In this document: positions 18,530 to 20,916 of the stretch, piece by piece
Numbering within the stretch: the stretch's first letter is position 1
How the letters are laid out: every line of letters starts with the position of its first letter
Notes under the pieces: generated by a model
Seen by the model: the letters and a program-made list of their open reading frames with translations, nothing else
What the model was told of the DNA's origin: nothing
Databases searched by the model: none
Assembly (NCBI RefSeq): GCF_000485595.1
Contig: NW_014577076.1
Span: 756,239 to 777,154 of the forward strand
Length of the DNA stretch: 20,916 bases
Source of the DNA: Priapulus caudatus
Lineage: Eukaryota > Priapulida > Priapulimorpha > Priapulimorphida > Priapulidae
Direction of reading: 5' to 3'
Made by a program: the position numbers and the translations under genes

Positions 18530-20916
18530 TACCTACCTCCACGCACTACTGCGTACCACTACGCACTACTGTGTACCACCATGCACTACCGTGTACCACC
18601 ACGCACTACCGTGTACCACCACGCACTACCGTGTACCACCATGCACTACCGTGTACCACCATGCACTACCGTGTACCACCATGCACTACTGTATGCCACA
18701 ACGCACTACCGTGTACCACCATGCATCACCGTGTACCACCACGCACTACCGTGTACCACCATGCACTACCGTGTACCATCATGCACTACTGTGTACCACC
18801 ATGCACTACCGTGTACCACCATGCACTACCGTGTACCACCATGCACTACCGTGTACCACCATGCACTACCGTGTACCACCATGCACTGCTACCGTGTACG
18901 CACCGAGCGAACTACCCGTGTACCCAGCATGCACTACCGTGTACCGAGCATGCACTATCGTGTACCCACCATGCACGTACCTGTGTACATCATGCCACTA
19001 TAGCCGGTGTAGCCACCGATGAAACTAGGAGACGGTGTTACGCACACGCACTACGCGTGTACACATGCACTAATCGGTGTACCACTGCACGAGTGTTACC
19101 ACGGTCATGGCACGTACTGTGTAGACGGCTACATGCACTACTGTGTACCACATGCCTTACGTGTACAGACCTGCATACGTGTTACCACACGCATACGTGT
19201 ACCACGCCATGCACTAATGTGTACGCTGATGGCACTACCGTGTAGCCACCAGCACTACCGTGTACCACCATTCACTATCGGAGTGTACGCAACGATGCAC
19301 TAACCGGTGTAGCATCATGCAGCTACGTGTACCACACCACTACTGTGTGCACATGCACTACGTGTACGTGATCTATGCAACTACCACCGGTCGTCACGAG
19401 CGCCCATCGCACTTACGCGTGTCCAGCATGCGACTACCGTGTACATACATGCACTCTCGCAGGTAATCCATGCACTAGCGTGTACCATCATGGCACGGTA
19501 CGTGTACGCAGGCACGCACCTACCGTGTACACCATGCACTATGTAGCATCATGCAGCTACCGTGTTACCATGCACGTACGTGTCGCACATGCAGCTAGCG
19601 CGTGTACCATCATGCACTAGCGTGTAAACATGGCACTACCGTGTACCACGCATAGCACTATCGACGTGTACGATCATGCACTACGTGTACATCATGCACT
19701 ACCGTGTACGCACATGCATACCGTGTACCACGTGATGCAGCTACCGGTGTACCATCATGCACTACTGGGTGTACGACCAACACTACGAGTGTACCACCAC
19801 GGCACATACGTGGTTACCACATGCACTACCGTGTACCCACCATGCACTACATGTGTCGACACGCAGCGTAGCCGTGTACCCATGCACTACCGTGTACCGC
19901 ACGCACGTACGTGTACCATTGCATTGCACTAATCGTGTACCGACAGCATATGGGCACGTGTAGCCAGCACGCACGTTCGTAGTACGCCACGAACTACGTT
20001 GTACGTGGACGTGTACCAGCCAGAGCTACTACGTGTACCACCACGGAGTTCTGGTACGCGTGTACCACCATGCACTACCGTGTACCACGCATGCACTTAC
20101 CGTGTACCACAGCACTAGTGCTACCCGTGTACCACCACGCACTACCGGTGTACCACGCATGCACTACTGTGTACGCACCGATGCCTACCGGTGTACGGCA
20201 CCATGCACGTACCGTTGTACCACATGCACTAGTGTACGCCACGCACTGAGCGGTGTACACCACGCACATGAACCGTGTACACCATGGGACTACGCGTGTA
20301 AGCGACCATGCACTACGGTGTACCAACGCACGCACGTAGCGTGTACCGACCACGCACTACGTGTACGGCACCAATGGCACTACCGTGTAGAGATCATGCA
20401 CTACCAGGTGTATCGCACAGCGCACTACCGTGTACACGCATGAGCACTAACCGGTGTCATCTATGCACTACCGTGTAGGATCATGCACTAGCGCGGTGGT
20501 ACCGAACGCACTACGTGTACCACATGACACTACCGTAGTACGGACCATGCAGCTACCCGTGTAGCCACCATGCACTAGCGTGATACCAACATGCACTACC
20601 GTGTACCACCATGCACTCCGCGTGTACCACCATGGCAACTGACGTGTACCATGGCATGCACGTACCTGTGTACCCCACATGCACTACGCGTGTAGCGACG
20701 ATGCACTACCGTGTAGCCACACATGCACTACAAGTGTACCGATCCATGGCACTGACTGTAGTAGCCACCATGCACGCTACCTGTGCTACGTGACCATGCA
20801 TAGGCCGCTGGTCCAACCATGCAAGTAACTGTGTAGCACATGCACTATCGTGTAGCCGACCATAGCATACGCGTGTAGCAGGCACCATGCACGTAGGCGT
20901 GTAGCCACCGACGCAC
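18530..20916. repeat. 20-bp satellite array, about 115-120 units, runs off the window
   Basis: The unit is ACCATGCACTACCGTGTACC with alternates CACGCACTAC and ACTACTGTG. From about 18540 to 18890 the 20-bp register is nearly perfect. From about 18890 to the end the unit remains recognisable (ATGCACTAC, CGTGTACC) but carries many single-base insertions and deletions. The unit has no stop codon on the forward strand and 20 is not divisible by 3, so all three forward frames stay open together over about 18500-19000 as Cys-Thr-Thr / His-Tyr-Arg-Val repeats. The reverse unit contains TAG and is closed. The array has no visible right boundary. Confidence 0.95.

Noticed and set aside
18342-19245. 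Three forward frames of 191-259 codons
   Set aside because: A 20-bp unit without forward stops keeps all three phases open; the peptides are the same 20-residue repeat in shifted phase.

Overview
The window looks like non-coding DNA from a large eukaryotic nuclear genome, most likely an animal. It has no bacterial-style gene packing, no rRNA and no recognisable tRNA. Simple repeats, hairpin elements and three tandem satellites make up much of it. CpG is not depleted by eye (for example around 14190-14300), which argues against a vertebrate. The mix of CpG-rich text, long GA/CT tracts and CA/GC purine-pyrimidine runs is what one often sees in insects and some marine invertebrates. I cannot name the organism, and a candidate dispersed repeat at 772-1286 recalls a family remembered mainly from marine animals. 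No protein-coding gene is supported: the longer open frames are by-products of tandem or simple repeats, or have no recognisable domain.

Layout from left to right. 1-1290: a perfect 71-bp inverted repeat (161-335), a tiny 59-bp hairpin element with a 9-bp target-site duplication (483-541), and a possible dispersed-repeat copy (772-1286). 1881-2562: degenerate CAG/GCA-type repeat. 2830-3041: AT-rich and TA microsatellite. 3183-3500: ACGC-type purine-pyrimidine repeat. 3890-4097: GA tract ending in GAC triplets. 4098-5880: no assignable feature. 5881-8322: 23-bp satellite with a higher-order period near 390 bp, ending in a 25-N assembly gap. 8348-8740: 36-bp satellite in alternating dimers. 8741-11678: mostly unassigned sequence, with a TTACT repeat and a cluster of CACGTGAA octamers. 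11679-12168: a non-autonomous inverted-repeat transposon flanked by TTAA. 12169-15280: mostly unassigned, with a purine tract, a Z-DNA-prone GT/GC tract and a degenerate 31-bp repeat. 15283-16340: a polypyrimidine domain of about 1 kb. 17177-17530: CAC-based triplet and hexamer repeats. 18530-20916: a 20-bp satellite that runs off the window end.

Nothing indicates genes working together. The best leads are the micro-hairpin with its target duplication, the long perfect inverted repeat, the TTAA-flanked element, and the nested organisation of the 23-bp satellite. The satellites are clean for about 350-410 bp from unique flanks and indel-rich beyond that, so much of their internal divergence is probably residual assembly error rather than biology.
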